Part shown: positions 21,401-33,656 of the stretch, piece by piece
Numbering within the stretch: the first letter of the stretch is position 1
Layout of the letters: every line of letters starts with the position of its first letter
From: Holacanthus passer
Taxonomy: Eukaryota; Chordata; Actinopteri; Pomacanthidae
Direction: 5' to 3'
NCBI GenBank assembly: GCA_025331565.1
Contig: JAFREQ010000121.1
Coordinates: 556,001 to 620,000, forward strand
DNA: 64,000 nucleotides
The notes under the pieces: model-generated
Database searches by the model: none
What the model saw: the letters and a program-made list of their open reading frames with translations, nothing else
Told to the model about the DNA's origin: nothing
Program-made: the position numbers and the translations under genes

Positions 21401-24400
21401 GCCAGAGATAAAACATAATGTGAAATGTTTTGTTGGTCTGAAGCTTTAGACAGACGACTCCTGTATCATGTCGCGGATCCAATCAGGTGAGGACACAGAG
21501 CAAGTATGCAAGAATTGATCACTTTGCACAAAGTCCATGCTGATAATGCGACAAAAAGAGGCGAAGTGTTGGAAGCTGTGCAGCCTCAGCGGCTCTGCAG
21601 CCGCTCGGCGCTGTCAGGGTTGGAGGTTTGTCTCCCAACGGGCTGCAAGAGCCGGAAATACAGGAGGCAAGATCTGTCAAAGCAACTGTGTTTATGTGAT
21701 GCTGCGTTTACCCAGCAACACCGTCACAGCCTGAAGCAGCGCAGACGAAATTTAATTCACCACCAAAACATCTTCAATTCTGCATCTGACCTCTTTCTGG
21801 CATAATCACAGGGACGTGCAGTTTTATGTGTCAGGGAATCTCATTAGAGCCGATTCTGAGGTTTAATGATCAAACCTCCTCTTAAAGCCTCGATCATCCA
21901 TCAACAAAGTGAAGCTAAGTGTGATGTTTTTAATAAGGAAGCAGAAACTAAAGCATCTCAGCTGTAAAAAGGCCTGATATGAATTGTTAATTAACCTCCA
22001 CAGAACCGCAGCCGCACATCAGCACGCGGCCGGAATAAAGACCAAGCTCGTGTGACTTTTGAAGGGAGATGAGCGACGTGTGCAGGATCTCGGAGGGATT
22101 GTGGCGTCTCAGGTGCAAAGAGAGCGTGAAGGTTTGAATCCTAACCTTTACTGACTGTCTTTGTACAGACACAGAAGACGAGTCGTCTCCGTCTCTGACC
22201 TAAATACGCTGTAATAAAGAGCAGGGTTACCACGATGCTGCTCCGTCTTTTATTAAAGGATAATATTCTGAGTTTCACCTCCAGAGGTTTGCAGGAGCAA
22301 ATTCATTTTCCTGAAGATTATGAAGTGTCTTTTGCACCCAGAGGGTCAAAATCCCAACTATGTACAACTTTCAGTTTGATGCATAATAATGATCCAGTCA
22401 TTTTGCATCAAACATTATATATAATGTTTATCATGTTCACTTCAGTGTGTCACTATGCTGAAATTTGCCAATTAGCAAAAAAGTACAGCTGAGGCTGATG
22501 ATGATTCCACAATCTGGTGGAACGACTGAAACCAGCTGTTATAGATGCTCACATTCCTCCGTACAATCACATGTTCAACGAGTGATCTTGGAGACGTAGG
22601 TTGTTTCAGGTTATTTGAACGGTATCAGAGGACCTGTACATCCCATCATGGAGGCCAGAGGCTCAAAGACGTCTGTAGATCTCAGACCTGAGCTGCATGA
22701 ATCAGCTCCTGTGTGTTCGGGATCAGCTGTGGTTTGATGAGCATTTTGTGCATCAAACATTAACACTATTAATCATATCAGTAAACCTGAGGCCTTCTCC
22801 TGCGCTCTCATCTTCAAACTGTGTAAATAAGCTCATTCAGTGTTGAATAAATTATGTGTGTTTTTGCCTCCAGTCTTCATCGCTCAACATGTCTGGACTG
22901 TTTCTCTTTGTTCTCCTCCTGCAGGAGGAAGAGGAGCGCGGGAGGCGTCAGGTCCTGGTCCTCGGTCTGGACGGGGCCGGGAAGAGCAGCATGCTGCAGG
23001 GTCTGACCCCCGGGGAGTCGGCGGCTAAGAGGGGCCGCTGCCGGCCCACCCGTGGCTTCAACTTCATGAGCCTCAGCGCCCACGCCTGTCAGCTCGACTT
23101 CCTGGAGAGTAAGACTCCTTTTATTCCTCAAAATCAAACAAAGCGGCCGCGGTGTGTGGAGTCCACGAGACATTAATGCTTCTCTAAATGCATGAAGTGG
23201 AGAATTGGAAAGAGCTTTTATCCCTCTGTTCAGCAGAGTTGGACATTTGTTTCATTCAGCTCACACTGCAGCAAATAACCCGAGAGGCATCTGGGAAAGA
23301 TTGGAAAACCTGATTCTCTTTCAAAATAAGGCTGAAAGATTGAAGTGTTGTGAGTTAGAGTTAACGGTTGAACATGCTGATGATTCGAATGATTAGCGTG
23401 CATGTTAGCATTAGGCCATGCAAAGACAGACTTAAGCACTGTTTGAACAAAAAACACAGCTCCCTCATTCATTTCAATGAGGCTTTGGTAAAAAACACAC
23501 AGAAAAGCAAACAAAACACATAAACTGAAAAATTGAACTGGAGTCAACTTTTGCTGCAATGCAACAGCAACTCACCGGATTAACCAGCGTACATGTGCAT
23601 TTTCCTCATACATTAGTTTGCATTGTGAACAGGGTGAAGACGTCAGCATGTTTCCGGTGTAGCGGCGATCTGAAGCCTCCTCACACGCTCCGTTTCATCA
23701 CTGGTACCGGGTGGAGCTGCGTCCGACAATTATCTCTGCGACAATCCAACAGTAATCTGTCTTTCAGAAACCAATAACCCAACTATCACATTATGCTGTG
23801 ATTGGTCGGGCGTGTTGAAATGCAAATGTTCTTTTAATCTTCACATCATTTCTAGTGCGCAACACCACGAGTGCCTTTGAGCAAAGATTGTCCAGAAGTG
23901 TTTGCTTTTATCTCCTTTTAAAAGATGATGGTGTCTCGCCTCTCTGTGTGACGACAGGTTGTTCCTGAGGGAAATGTCTGTCTCTTTAGCTCCACTTTGT
24001 TCACCAGCTGCTCTCTAACTGTGTCTGTCGGCCGTTTGCTGCTCAGCAGGTAGCAAACAGTGGCTTTTTACAGCTTTTTCTCTGAAAACGACGACATGAG
24101 AGAACTGAGAGTGAAGCAGAGCAGGAGAGTCGAGTCCAGACAGAGAAACGATGAGCTGAAACTCAGTATAAAAATCTGCAAAGCCGAGAGGAGCTGCAGG
24201 TTCACATGATAATTCTTTGCAGGTTCATCGACACCAGAGACACGCAGCACATTGTCGCATTGTTTTCAGGCTCCTTTGATTTCATTAAAATATGGATTAA
24301 AGCAGCTTTAAGTGTTGCTGCATAACGTGTTTGGCTGTCGTTCGGATCTTGCAGAAGCTGCATCCATCACCACCAACACAGAGACAAACTGTGCCACTGC

Positions 24401-27400
24401 TGTATTGTCCTTATTTGTTCATGACTGAGGAAACTTCCTGCAGTTTTCAGTATCGAGCTATCGTGGACGTGAACCTTTGACAGAACATTTCAAATGAACA
24501 CGGTGGAGATCAAACCCACGGGTCCATAAACACGGGGCAGATGGTCCCAGTTTGATTGTATTTACAGACAAATAAATAAATCCTGCTAATTAACATTCCA
24601 CTGAAAACCACAGCGCTGCACTAAAAATAACCTAAATGACTTGGCTCTTCATTCAGACCCGTCTGAGCGTTGAGACGCTCGGCCGCAGTCGGCCTCAGGA
24701 TGAGATTCTGTCGATGTGTTCGGAGGAATGTGTCACGCTCGACGGCTGATTTATTCATGATCTGAACACAGAGATCGGCGAGCGCCTCCAATCCTTCTCT
24801 CATCTCTGAAAGTAAGAGGAACACATGTCGCCGCCCACTCAGTCAGAACCCTTCGACGGCCCGGTGCAGTCGACGTTGGAGTCTTTGTCTCGGTGACATT
24901 GATGCAGAGCCACGTCGACAGCGTAGTGCGCACTTCTGCACATCGGGAGCCGCACGGGGACTGACGAGCTCTCGTTATCCTCCGGGGAACTCAAACTAAA
25001 AACCTGAAAACTCCAAATGAAGAGATGCAGATCAGATCAGTCAGAGAAACAGTTTCAGGCTTTGAGCAGCTCAGATGTGAGTTTGTGCTAAAGGGAAGTG
25101 AAAAACAGCATCAGGAAGAAGTTTGTCGTGTGTTGAACAAACCACGTGTGTGTTTGGGGCCTTTTTTATCAGCTTTAGTACATTTTGTTCTGACACTGAA
25201 GGAGTTCCTCAAATCCAGATGAAAGCTAACTGACATCTGCCATTAAACAGACGTGTGTGTGATCCTGTTCCACACAAACAACACTAAAGCTGTAAAGTAG
25301 AGTGAATGTTCAGGGTTTACAGGAGCAGATCAGCTTCAGCTTCGTGTCAGCTTTTCAACAACAGCACTGAAAACATGGCCTCGCTCTTCTCTGCAACAGT
25401 TCATCTGCACACAGTCTGTAGAAATACTGGATCTACGTGTTGGCTTTCCCCCGGGCCGATAAGATACAAATTGCTCCCAGATAACAGGTAAAAAGGTTTG
25501 CACTGCGGAGTCATGTGACTGTTTTGCAGAGTGACATACAGAGTGTTGAGGTTTCAACTCGGGCTGAAGGAAACATGAGTCAATGAGGAAGCAGACTTTG
25601 ACACGACGCTGGAATGCCATTGAGTGCTTGTCTTGGCTTTCAGCTCATTCAGGGGTCAAAGTAAAATTTGTCTGTGTGTGAAACGTGGCCCAGTGTCATA
25701 CTGCGGCTGCTCAGAGTTCAGCCATTGAAAAAACTGCAGCGATAGTTTTGCCCTCAGGACGACAACTTCAGCAGCAGCGTCCACACATCCACACGGTTTG
25801 CACCCATGTGAGTCCACTGTATGTGTATGTGTGTGTGTGTGTGTGTGGGGGGTCTAATAAGGCAGCCTGCGGAGCAGCAGGACCAGCGTCCCGCTGAGCC
25901 GCCCGCAGCACCGAGCGTCAGCTGCGCCGTCTGTACCACATCAGGTAAACAGGTATTTATTGCTGCCACATCACATCAGCTGAAGGTGCGTCACTGCCCA
26001 GTTTCCTAGCAACATTCTGCATTAAGTCCAGCACTAATGAATTCTTGCCGCGCTGGATCGGGAGGTGGTGACGACCTGGAGTCAGACCGGCCGGCGTGAG
26101 AGCGCTGATTTGTTGGGGCACCGAGCGCCGGTGGTCATTATAGCTGCAGGTCAGTTCCTCTGCACAGCGGGATTGTGGGAAGTGAAAGCCTTCACTTCGA
26201 TGAAACTTTCTCCGTCACTGAAGCTGGTAACAAACGTGACTCTGCTGAAACTGGGATGGTGCTCAAGTGCTGTCGAAAGCTCTGACGAGCTTCTTTCTGG
26301 GTGACTGAACCTGATCAACCCATTTTGTCATATAACAATGAAACAATCAGTGATGAAGTGACTCAGTCAGGCATCAGTCCACAGAGCAGGAGATAATAGT
26401 CTGTGTAAACAAGATACACGGTCGACCAACACCCATCAGACCTGACCCCTCAGTGTTCGACACACGAGAGGCTGCAGAGCAATCACACACACACACAGTC
26501 ATTTTCGTTGAGGAGCAAATTCGATATTCGATTTGCAGTTATTAGGAGGTGAATCAAAGACACACTGAAGAAAACAGTTCTTTCAAAAACAAGCGAGCAA
26601 GAGAGAGAAGAAAATGCAAGAAAAACAGACAAAAGTATATAAAACATAAATCTTGAAGCCTTGAAAAGGAAAAGCTGCACAGGTTTATTTTGCTCAGGGC
26701 TTCGATGACGGATCATGTCTGGAGGCAACGCGATGGAAAAAATGAATCAGACCAATTTCCCCAGCAGCGAAACGTGGATATAAATAATGGTTAAGTACCG
26801 TCTTCGCCCATTTCATCCCTCAGTGCAAACCAGATTTCATTCGCTCGGATGCACATCTGAAATTAATCTGTGGCCAATTTGCTTAAAGGAGAAACGCCGA
26901 CAGCTTCTCCAGTCCGACCAATTGATCTGTCAATTTATTTATTTAAGTGTCTGATTTATTGTGGCACAAAGTGGCAGAAAACATGGCGCAGTGAAACGCC
27001 CTTGAGCGAAGCGCTGCGTCAGGGCCGGACGCCTGCTTTTCTTTAACTTGCTGTGACTCTTTCTTTTCATCAATAAAAGAGTCAGATCCTGTTTATCTCT
27101 CAGTGCATTCGTGTTTCCGCTCGCTCACACTTCTGTGATAGTTTGTGTAATTATTAAACCCTTTCTGAACGATGGAAACTCCCACTGAGAAGAGCTGTGT
27201 CACCGTTCAGAGGCTGAATCCTCCGCCGACGAAACACGTCACAGGCTGATAAGACGCGTTACAGGATCATCAGATCACATGCAGAGAAACAGCTGCAGAC
27301 GTTTGTACTGAAACAAGAAACACTGAACAGGTTTTCATGGTGACGTTTCTTCATTAATTTCCCAAATCAGATGAAGTGACAGGTAATTAACCTGCTACTG

Positions 27401-30400
27401 GACCATTGTGGTGAAACTACAGTTTGCAGAGATTCATTCTTGACCTTGAGAAATCGTATCTGTTATAACAGCAATTCTAAACTGTCGATCACGTCCTGTG
27501 ATCTTCAGCAAATGAAAGTGACCTAAATATGGGAGTTCCTTCACATTTGTTATGACAAACTTTCACTTTCACTCTGTCACCTGAGCGTGTGCCATTTGTG
27601 AAGAAGACCATGAGATATGATTGAAAGTTTAAAAAAAAATAGTATGTAAATCAATGAATTGCAATTCTGGAGATCATCAATATAATTTATGTTATACGAA
27701 CAATTCTTTGTGGCAAAAATCATCCAAAAAAATGTGCCTTTGCCATTTGGCCCTGAAAACTGGATGTTTTCACCAGCACTTAAATGCATCGTGCTCTCAG
27801 GGTCAGAAGATGTTCAAAGAGTCTGAAAAACTCCACATGCAAATGGAACAATCCACATGTGTGAGAGGATTCAGAGCTTTTGTTCATTTGCACACAAAGA
27901 ATTTCACATGTGCATGTTAATAAATCAATGAACTCTAAGGAGGAAAAATACAGAAGAAGGAAACATGAAACACATTTATTGAGACAGAAATGTTCCAGCT
28001 GTTTGGTCAAACCTCTGTGAGCAGAGCAGAAGATGCTGACACTTTGCCCGTCTGTGTTTCAGTCGGCGGGGCCGAGGACCTGCGCCGCTACTGGTCCGAC
28101 TACCTGAGACGGACTCACGTCCTGGTCTACGTGGTGGATTCGTCTGACAGGAGCCGCTTCCCGCTGGCGAAGGCTGAACTGCACCGTCTGCTGAGGGCGG
28201 AGCCGCAGCTGCCGGTGGTGGTTCTGGGAAACAAGCAGGTAAACCAGATCACATGGTCTCTCTCGACCTGTGTTTCTGTTTGTTTTAGCTCATTTAACAC
28301 AAAGCAAGTTGAAAATACAAAACAGTAATTGACCGTTTTACAAACCTTGCTGTTGGTTTCCATTAATAATTAAATGCATTAAAAAGAACGGAACAAGTGT
28401 TGAGTGAAGTCACAGTAGTTTCTTGTTAAGGACATAAAACTTTCAACTCTTCTGGTGAATGTATTAAAGCACAATATTGGTGAAACTAGTAACGGAAACA
28501 GAAACAGAAATAAAGCTTAACAGTCACATGTGAACTGGTTCTGTGGTTAAAAACCCTCCAGTCAAACTCAGAAAAATGTCACATGAAGCTGAATTTTACC
28601 AGTAAAAGAGCCTAAAAGAGCTCTGATGTGTTGGAGTCGTTCCCTCTGATGATCCATCACGCTCCTGAAATAAACATCTCCACATTTCCTGCTCAGCTCA
28701 TTTTTCTTCACCCTGCTTGTGGAATTATACATGAGCCATCGAGGGAAGCGGGAATATTTGTCACATCTCCTGTCGGAGCTTTCATCCTCTCGGCAAGACT
28801 CGGAATATTAGCAAGAGAAAAGTCTGAGACAAAACTCGTTGAGTGAAGTTAAAATGTTCTGTCCAGAATGTTGTGGTCAGAACATCTGGAACATCTGGAG
28901 CATTTAAACCCACTTTTTCCTACTTTCTACTTTTGGTGGTAACTAGAAATGTAACTAAGTACTTTTTCAAAATAAATAACACAATTACTAATAGTGAAAT
29001 TTAAATGGGCTTGTTACTCATAACTTTTTCTTTTTTGATTTTAATGTTTCTACTATAAACTGAACAAACTTCTGGGTTCATCAAATCTAATTATTCATTA
29101 ATTACTGCAGCAAAGCTCGTCAGCGTGGACGTCCAGCGTCCTGCGTCTTCTCTGGATCCTGCTGTCGAAACAAGACACTGACAAACTGTAGCTTCATTCA
29201 CAGAAATAGAAACTCAAAATGAAGGACAACTCTTCACTTCCACTTTCTGCTCGAAACATCTGGCATGAATCAAACTTTTAATGCTTTTCTTTCCTTCTCA
29301 CAGCTTTTGTTTTTTCCCAAAGAAAACTGTAGGTTTGGATATAGATGAAAGTATTTTTACTTCCTACAAACTTTGAACACAGGTAGTTTTAGTTCCTCCT
29401 GTCTGACTGTGTGTATTTGTATTATCCTGTGTAACTTTGACAAGAATAAAAGCAGTAAAAGAATAAAAGTTTACTACGAAGAATGAAAACATTTGCAGCT
29501 TGTGTCACTTCGTTCTCGTGGCCCAGGTGAACAAACAGAGCGGAAGTGTTCGGTGACACCGACTCTCACCACCACAGCTTTGTTCTCGCCACTCGCTCCG
29601 TTTAAACTGCACAAAGAACCTGCGCGTTGGAAACGTGATGCAAAGAAACGAGGCGGACGTCTATAGACTCGGCCGGGTTGAATGAGTTTGTGTAGGAGGC
29701 CGGCGTTAAATCCACTGAGTTTGAAAGTGTGACACGTAGTTATTTATAATGACACATTGTGAAGCATTATGTAAGTTAATTCTATTCTTCTGTGGGAAGT
29801 CGGCTCTCTGAGGTGGAACACATATACACATATATACATATTTAACCAGTCAGTGTTTTGGCGAACTCACAGCTTCTGTTTGTTGCAGGACACTCGGCTT
29901 TTTGCATCCATCCCATAACTTCATTTTCAAACCCAAAGGAACGAGGCTCGTGACAAAGACACTCAGTCATGTCAGAAAACAGAAACATTGTACTGGACAC
30001 ATTTCGACCAAACCGAGTCCAAACATGGCAGATTAAACGTTTTTACACAAGAGAACAGACGATTCCTTCTAGTTAAACTAAATGGACAGTGTTTATTGGC
30101 TGATATATAATTCTTAATAAACAACAAGGCAGTTTTATTCATATATTATTTTGTCGCAGAGAAACTCAACGTGCTCAGCATTAAAATACAGCGACAAGTG
30201 ACGAGAGATTATAATAGATAAAATACAAGAACAGACAACATTTACAGCTGAGGTCAGTGCTGTCACACGTCGTCCTGAAACACGGAGACGGTCTTTTCTA
30301 GTCAAAGTCTAACTGGCTTCGCTCTGTTCACAGGATAAGCCGAACGCTGTGAGCGTGTCGGAGCTGCATGAAGCCTTGTCTCTGGGCTCCGTGACCGAGG

Positions 30401-30507
30401 ACAGGAAGCTGTTCCTCCTGGCTGCCCAGCTGGGGTCCGACGGCGCCCTGAGGAACTCCCACCGGGGCCTGGACACCTTCCAGGACCTCCTGCTTCAGCT
30501 CGTCTGA
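18270..30507 (+). CDS. arl10: arl10, complete: exons 18270-18407, 22925-23108, 28063-28238, 30334-30507
   Basis: ARF-like GTPase of 223 aa (human ARL10 is about 244). Residues 7-29 form a hydrophobic segment followed by KRR, so the protein probably anchors in a membrane by this segment; residue 2 is Val, which excludes ARF-type myristoylation. GTPase motifs: P-loop GLDGAGKS (60-67), switch I Thr in PTRGF (T88), switch II IGGAEDLR (108-115), base recognition NKQD (164-167, split exactly by intron 3) and a LAA segment for G5. Where ARFs have WDxGGQ, this protein has LExGGA: Asp is Glu and the catalytic Gln is Ala; human ARL10 has LExGGS, so the change is a family trait and hydrolysis is probably atypical. 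Reading phase is consistent across all junctions. The cellular role of ARL10 is poorly defined. Its tail-to-tail neighbour is nop16, as in human. Confidence 0.93.
18470..19750 (+). repeat. Degenerate GAT/GAA trinucleotide tract (1.3 kb)
   Basis: Almost continuous GATGATGAAGATGAT-like sequence with TGA, GTG and AAT interruptions; some stretches are pure (for example 18932-18954). All three plus-strand frames are broken by TGA stops. Serine/histidine-rich minus-strand open frames here are by-products of the repeat. Confidence 0.9.
21166..21192 (+). mobile_element. SINE-like tail motif
   Basis: gtgtccttgagcaagacgtt aaatccc matches a motif I associate with the conserved part of teleost SINEs. 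The upstream 150 bases may belong to the same element, but no polymerase III boxes are clear. Confidence 0.35.
22925..23108 (+). CDS. arl10: arl10 exon 2 (P-loop and switch I)
   Basis: Follows the acceptor ctcctcctgcag. Starts with an acidic EEEER stretch, then QVLVLGLDGAGKSSMLQGL and GRCRPTRGFNFM. Donor gtaaga in phase 1. GC-rich, unlike the surrounding intron. Confidence 0.94.
23109..28062 (+). other. arl10: arl10 intron 2
   Basis: 5 kb. Contains a GT array (25818-25848), a GC-rich patch with a donor-like cag/gtaaac (about 25860-25945), a short CA run (26484-26498) and a possible SINE motif (26997-27014). No exon is supported. Confidence 0.65.
25818..25848 (+). repeat. (GT)n microsatellite
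   Basis: GT units with one TATG interruption, ending in a G run. Confidence 0.9.
28063..28238 (+). CDS. arl10: arl10 exon 3 (switch II to NKQ)
   Basis: Acceptor tctgtgtttcag; completes the Ile codon of IGGAEDLRRYW. Contains THVLVYVVDSSDRSRF and ends VVVLGNKQ at the donor gtaaac. Confidence 0.94.
28239..30333 (+). other. arl10: arl10 intron 3
   Basis: 2.1 kb, AT-rich. Around 28935-28985 and 29345-29400 there are short stretches like family B (aactaagtactttttc; gtatttttacttcctac), too short to call. Nothing else is recognised. Confidence 0.65.
30334..30507 (+). CDS. arl10: arl10 exon 4 (C-terminus)
   Basis: Acceptor ctgttcacag. Starts with the Asp of NKQD, contains SELHEALSLGSV and DRKLFLLAAQLG, and ends TFQDLLLQLV with TGA at 30505-30507. 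Confidence 0.93.
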   Translation, partial: DKPNAVSVSELHEALSLGSVTEDRKLFLLAAQLGSDGALRNSHRGLDTFQDLLLQLV

Positions 30508-32400
30508 TCTCGTCTCCCCCCGCAGAGACGAAAACAAAGGGACGGTTTAGAGCGATCTTCCTCCTCCTCCTCTTCCTCCTCCTTGTTTAAGCTGTGGCTT
30601 ATTTGAGGCGGAGGAGGAGGAGGAGATGACGAAGACTGCGGGAACTGAGGCAGAGAAATTACTGAATCGGAGGAGATGCCAAAGCAGGATGGAGCACGAA
30701 GCCTCCTCGTCTTCCTCCTCCCCTTTTCAAACGGTGTCAGTTCAGTTGGTTTCAGAAAAAGCTTCTCTCGAAGGCGCCTTCAGCTCATCTCATGTTTCTT
30801 CTTCTCATCTTACTCAGCGGAGAGGAGGAGGTGCAGAGCGAGGAGGAGGACGACATGAGGTGGGACAGAAGGATGAAGGTTTGTTCATGGAGTTTGTGAC
30901 TCAGAACGTTCACCTCTGGCCGGTGATTCAGACTCTGGACTCATCTTAATGTCAAACTCTGACAGGTTTATTGAAGCATGTAGATTCGACTGTATATAAG
31001 CTGTGTCAGTTTGCATATATATATTTTATCTGTTTGCTGTTTTCGGAGAATCTTTTGCGTTTGTTGAGAGAAGTCGGCAGAGCAGAACAGGTAACATTCA
31101 GACTCGCCCGGTCGGAGCTCCCCGGGGACCGAACCTGCAGCAGCTCGGCGAATTCATCGACCGGCTGTTTGGAAGAATCTCGCTGACTCGTGCACCGAGG
31201 CGTTTCTGAGATCACGGGGAATTTTGTGAGGGAATTTAAAGGGATCCCCTGACATTTTGAAAAGCAGCGTGTTGTTTTTCTTGTCACGCCTCTCCACATA
31301 TTTTCACGACTTTCTTCACAACAGCTTGAGGGAATTTTAAGCTTCTTCTTTTGAAACCTCTGGTTATGTGTTTGGTCCTGATACAAATTAAAGCCAACCA
31401 ACACATATCACTCAACTTTCCTCAGTATCAGATATGTTAAACATCAAATATGTTAAACCTAGAACGTGTTTATCAGATGACATTTTAGCTTTGAGCCTGT
31501 ATGTACAGACGCTATCAGTCGAACAAGGTCAGAATGTTCTTAGACAAGAATCCGTCCCTCAGGGAGTGAAAGAAGGGAGACGGAGTATTTGGTGAAGATG
31601 GGATCTATTTTCAGTTCTGCTCATCAATCTCTCTGTTCATTTCGGGATTTCGGCTCCGTGCGTTCAGTCCTTTCAAGCCCACACAGTCAGATCTCTGTGG
31701 AGTTAGATGATGACAGTCAAACACACATCTTGAATGTACAGATGCAGATGTGAAGTGTTTGACTTTAATGCTACTTGTACAGATAAAACAGAATTAGCTG
31801 GATTCTGAGTTTTCATGCTGTATGTGTGCAGCTGTGTTTGCTTCTGACTAAAGTTTTTAATGAGTGTGAAGTTTTTTTCCTTTCGATGCCCAGTAATTCT
31901 GCAGAAATGTTGTTCTCACAGTGTCGATGTTGTTTTCATCACCAGCGGCTGCTCGTCATTCTCGTCTTTATGTAAATGCAACTGTTGGATATGAACTCAT
32001 GCATGTCTTTGCTTTCTTGTTCTCTTTTAAAACATCTTTAACGTGTCGCCTGCAGTTTCTTAATGACAAAAGGTTCATTGTTCATTTAGTCTTAAAGAGG
32101 AGCTCCACCGATTTTACACATGAAGATCTGTGTACAGGTGTCGCAGAGTACGACTGCTCATCTGTGTGAAGTCTGATAAATGTCCTCGCTCGTCTTCGGT
32201 TGAAGAAAACTGGACATGAGACAAATCTGTTGGTGTTGAGTTAGAAAGAAGCGAGCTGACCTTTGACCTCTGCTGCTGCTCCTCATCTCATCTCTGTGAC
32301 ATCATCTTCCGCCACATGCAGCAAAGCACAAGTGAATCTCTGACTGAAGTGTCAGTGCGGGAGTTGCATTGTGGGTAATGACGGCAGCATGGAATAAAAA
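30508..32400 (+). other. arl10: arl10 3' flank and probable 3' UTR
   Basis: Purine/pyrimidine-rich just after the stop (CTCC and GGA runs, 30557-30630). Candidate polyadenylation signals are ATTAAA at 31387-31392 and AATAAA at 32393-32398; sequence alone does not decide which is used. A perfect DR1 lies at 32257-32269. Confidence 0.4.
32257..32269 (-). promoter_or_regulatory. Perfect DR1 nuclear-receptor element
   Basis: The plus strand reads tgacctttgacct, the reverse complement of AGGTCA-A-AGGTCA. Located 1.75 kb after the arl10 stop codon. Confidence 0.4.
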
Positions 32401-33454
32401 AGATGCTGTGCCTGGTTCTGCCGTCCATCAGGAGTCTGACAGTGTCTCAGGAGCGAGATGATAAATCGGTGGAGTTCTTCTTTAATGTGTTTCTCTCAGA
32501 ACAATAGAAACAGTCTGTAACTGGGGTCAGATAAAGTCTCTTGTTTTGAACTGTAATTTCCTGGCGTCAGTGCTGTGATTAATTTATGCATCGAAACAGG
32601 AGCAGACACTTATTTGAAGAGATTTTGAAAATAATTAAATAAAAAAAAAACTGTATTTAATCCAGTAAACTCTCTGTTGCTCTTGCCAATACACCAGGTT
32701 GGATTATCTCACTCCACCAATCACAACCTGCATCGTCAGTGTTTGGCGTCTCCTCACAGACGACCTGTTAACTTCAGGTCGAGTCCTTCTGTCTCTGCCG
32801 ACTGAACGTGTCTGTGCAAACACAAGCACAGAGAATCGAAAGGCCTCCGTTTCTGCCCGACTGTGTTTTGAAGGGCAGAATTCCTCAGCTGCTCTGACAG
32901 GAAGCTGTTTTCGCTGAGACGTCGTCGCGGCTGTTTTCGGTCGTGCACGTTAACGTGACCACGAGGCAGAACTCACAGCTTGGAGGCGAAAGCTCGTCAC
33001 CTTGTGAAGCCGCAGGACGTCCAATCGGAGTCAGAGAATGATTCATAAAGTCATGAAGTGAAACTCATTAAACTGGACTTTTGATTGTCACGTTTCAACA
33101 GTTGATGTTTAAAAGGTTAAATGTTCCTCTGAGTCTTTGTGGAGATACAAGGTTTTCATGCCACAATATCCAGATTAATCTCACATTATGATGATTGAAG
33201 GCTCAGAGCAGAAACACTCCGGGCGTCTGCAGCCTTTATGTGCCGCATGTATGTGAAGAAGTGTTTGACTGATGGAAAACCTGCGTCAACGTTTCAGTCT
33301 GAGGTCGTAACTGCACAATAAACATGGAACACAGTGTCGGGCTCAGCTCGACTCTGTCGGATGGACTTTGTGTTACTTACATTTTTAAAAAAATCTGTAT
33401 CAGACTTGTTACCAGACGAGGCCAATGATTGCATGTCTGACGTTCTTTCATTAA

Positions 33455-33620
33455 AATACAATGTAAAAATCCAGTACAGGTAAAAGTCCTGTATTTAAAA
33501 TCATACTAAAAGTACATATCAGTTAAATGTACTTGAAGTAGCAAAAGTAAAAGTACTCATTGATGGTGATTAACCTGTGTGATATTATTAGATTGTTGAT
33601 TCTGATGCGTCAATGTCAGA
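33455..33620 (-). repeat. Dispersed repeat family B, copy 2
   Basis: Read on the minus strand it contains gagtacttttacttttgcta, tgtacttttagtatg and acaggacttttacctgtac: the right-hand part of family B in its usual order. A degraded attattagattgttgattc segment, also part of that family, adjoins it. Confidence 0.55.
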
Positions 33621-33640
33621 GCAGCGTTTTCCTGTGGGAG

Positions 33641-33656
33641 CCTCCAGGTGGCGCTA
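33641..33656 (+). promoter_or_regulatory. CTCF-like motif
   Basis: cctccaggtggcgctag matches the CTCF core closely on the plus strand. It abuts the family B repeat copy and might have come with it. Confidence 0.4.

Larger units (their letters stand above)
18408..22924 (+). other. arl10: arl10 intron 1
   Basis: 4.5 kb. The first third is the degenerate GAT-rich tract. A CpG-rich patch lies at about 20060-20180 and a SINE-like tail motif at 21166-21192. Other parts are unremarkable AT-rich intron, with no exon-like open frame. Confidence 0.65.

Noticed and set aside
25860..25945. GC-rich exon-like patch with cag/gtaaac in arl10 intron 2
   Set aside because: The arl10 phases join perfectly without it, there is no convincing acceptor because a GT array precedes it, and the translation is low-complexity.
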